Shown here: one piece after another, positions 6,696 to 7,166 of the stretch | Layout of the letters: the number at the start of each line of letters is the position of its first letter | How positions within the stretch are numbered: position 1 is the first letter of the stretch | DNA from: Conexibacteraceae bacterium | Lineage (GTDB): Bacteria > Actinomycetota > Thermoleophilia > Solirubrobacterales > Solirubrobacteraceae | Assembly: GCA_009785395.1 (NCBI GenBank) | Contig: WQWK01000101.1 | Coordinates: forward strand, 1 to 7,166 | Reading direction: 5' to 3' | DNA: 7,166 bases | Made by a program: the position numbers and the translations under genes | Notes under the pieces: model-generated | Seen by the model: only the letters and a program-made list of their open reading frames with translations | Told to the model about the DNA's origin: nothing | Databases searched by the model: none

Positions 6696-7166
6696 GCGAG
6701 ATACTGGCCCGCGGCCCGTGGCAACGCAGCGCGATCCGCGCCGACTGGCTGCCCGGCACGTTTGTGCCCGACGCCGGCACCGACGCGCACGCCGACCGGC
6801 TGCTCGAGAACCTGCGCGAGCGCGGCTCGCCGAGCCACGACGGCCTCGCGGCACGGATGGCGGGCTACGAGCAGACCGATGGTGAGCTGCGCATACAGCT
6901 GCAGCCGATCCGCTGGGCGCTGCGCCTGCTGCCGGAGGGCGCCGGCGGCAGCATCTCGGCGCTGTGCATCGTCCGCGACGCCGAGGGCAACTGGCTGGCC
7001 GGCCGCCGCGCCGGCTGGGTCGCGTCCTGGGCTGGGCGCTGGGCGCTGGGCGCGGGCGGCTCGGTCGAGCTCGACGAGAACCCGGCCGACACGCTCGCGC
7101 GCGAGCTCGAGGAGGAGTGGAGCGTCACACCCGAGCGGTTGCAGGCCGAGGCATTGATCCGGCTCA
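6683..7166 (+). CDS. Nudix hydrolase, 3'-truncated by the window edge
   Basis: An open frame of 161 codons running off the window encodes a Nudix-family protein, expected to cleave a nucleoside diphosphate linked to another group; the substrate cannot be told. After an N-terminal region of about 95 residues without a recognised domain (ARGPWQRSAIRADWLPG, RGSPSHDGLAARM, LQPIRWALRLLPEG), the Nudix core begins with ALCIVRDAEGNWLAGRRAGW. The Nudix box lies at 126-148 (7058-7126) and fits GX5EX7REUXEEXGU with the metal-binding RELEEE intact; the final glycine is serine (WSV). GTG 6683 is preferred because of the -10-like sequence before it. GTG 6677, or TTG 6614 inside the repeat, are in-frame alternatives. 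No Shine-Dalgarno sequence is present. The C-terminal part of the domain lies outside the window. Confidence 0.85.
   Translation, partial: MAPTGEILARGPWQRSAIRADWLPGTFVPDAGTDAHADRLLENLRERGSPSHDGLAARMAGYEQTDGELRIQLQPIRWALRLLPEGAGGSISALCIVRDAEGNWLAGRRAGWVASWAGRWALGAGGSVELDENPADTLARELEEEWSVTPERLQAEALIRL

Noticed and set aside
6251..6854. Minus-strand frames with repeated Ala-Arg-Glu-Gly-Cys-like segments
   Set aside because: The peptide repeats are just the 13-bp DNA repeat read in different frames; the unit length is not a multiple of three and the flanks are antisense to real genes.
6762..7157. A 131-residue plus-strand frame at the window end
   Set aside because: It is an arginine/serine/alanine-rich shadow of the Nudix gene, whose frame contains the actual Nudix box.

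Overview
The window is high-GC bacterial DNA with ordinary housekeeping, signalling and secretion genes. GC-rich codon third positions, several GTG starts, a soluble ABC1 kinase and a secreted beta-helix protein suggest an actinobacterium, perhaps Thermoleophilia/Solirubrobacterales. That placement is an impression from protein style and was not tested. Six genes are supported with moderate to high confidence, plus one small unknown. There is no RNA gene, CRISPR array, insertion sequence or phage gene, and no gene-free stretch longer than about 100 bases.

Layout: 1-1218 (+) is pyruvate kinase without its N-terminus. It converges on a minus-strand pair: a metallo-beta-lactamase-fold hydrolase (3419-2643) followed by an ABC1/UbiB-family kinase-like gene (2650-1268). 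These two overlap by 8 bases and look translationally coupled. The 49-base convergent gap at 1219-1267 holds a 17-bp tandem duplication and a hairpin reaching into the kinase stop codon.

Divergent from the hydrolase, a plus-strand series begins: a cytoplasmic PAS-GGDEF diguanylate cyclase with an intact active site and inhibitory site (3483-4433), a 121-residue acidic protein of unknown function (4464-4829), and a large secreted right-handed beta-helix protein with a strong ribosome binding site and signal peptide (4899-6584). The gap after it carries five and a half copies of a 13-bp repeat. It runs into a possible -10 element and an inverted repeat at the start of a Nudix hydrolase gene (6683 to the window end, truncated at the 3' side).

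The hydrolase and kinase probably form one operon. The cyclase and the acidic protein are close enough to be co-transcribed. The beta-helix gene has its own strong ribosome binding site and a 69-base leader, so it may be independent. I see no convincing new multi-gene system. The less ordinary items are the 13-bp repeat with the start-site palindrome before the Nudix gene, the acidic orphan beside the cyclase, and a proline in pyruvate kinase at the position that usually sets potassium dependence.
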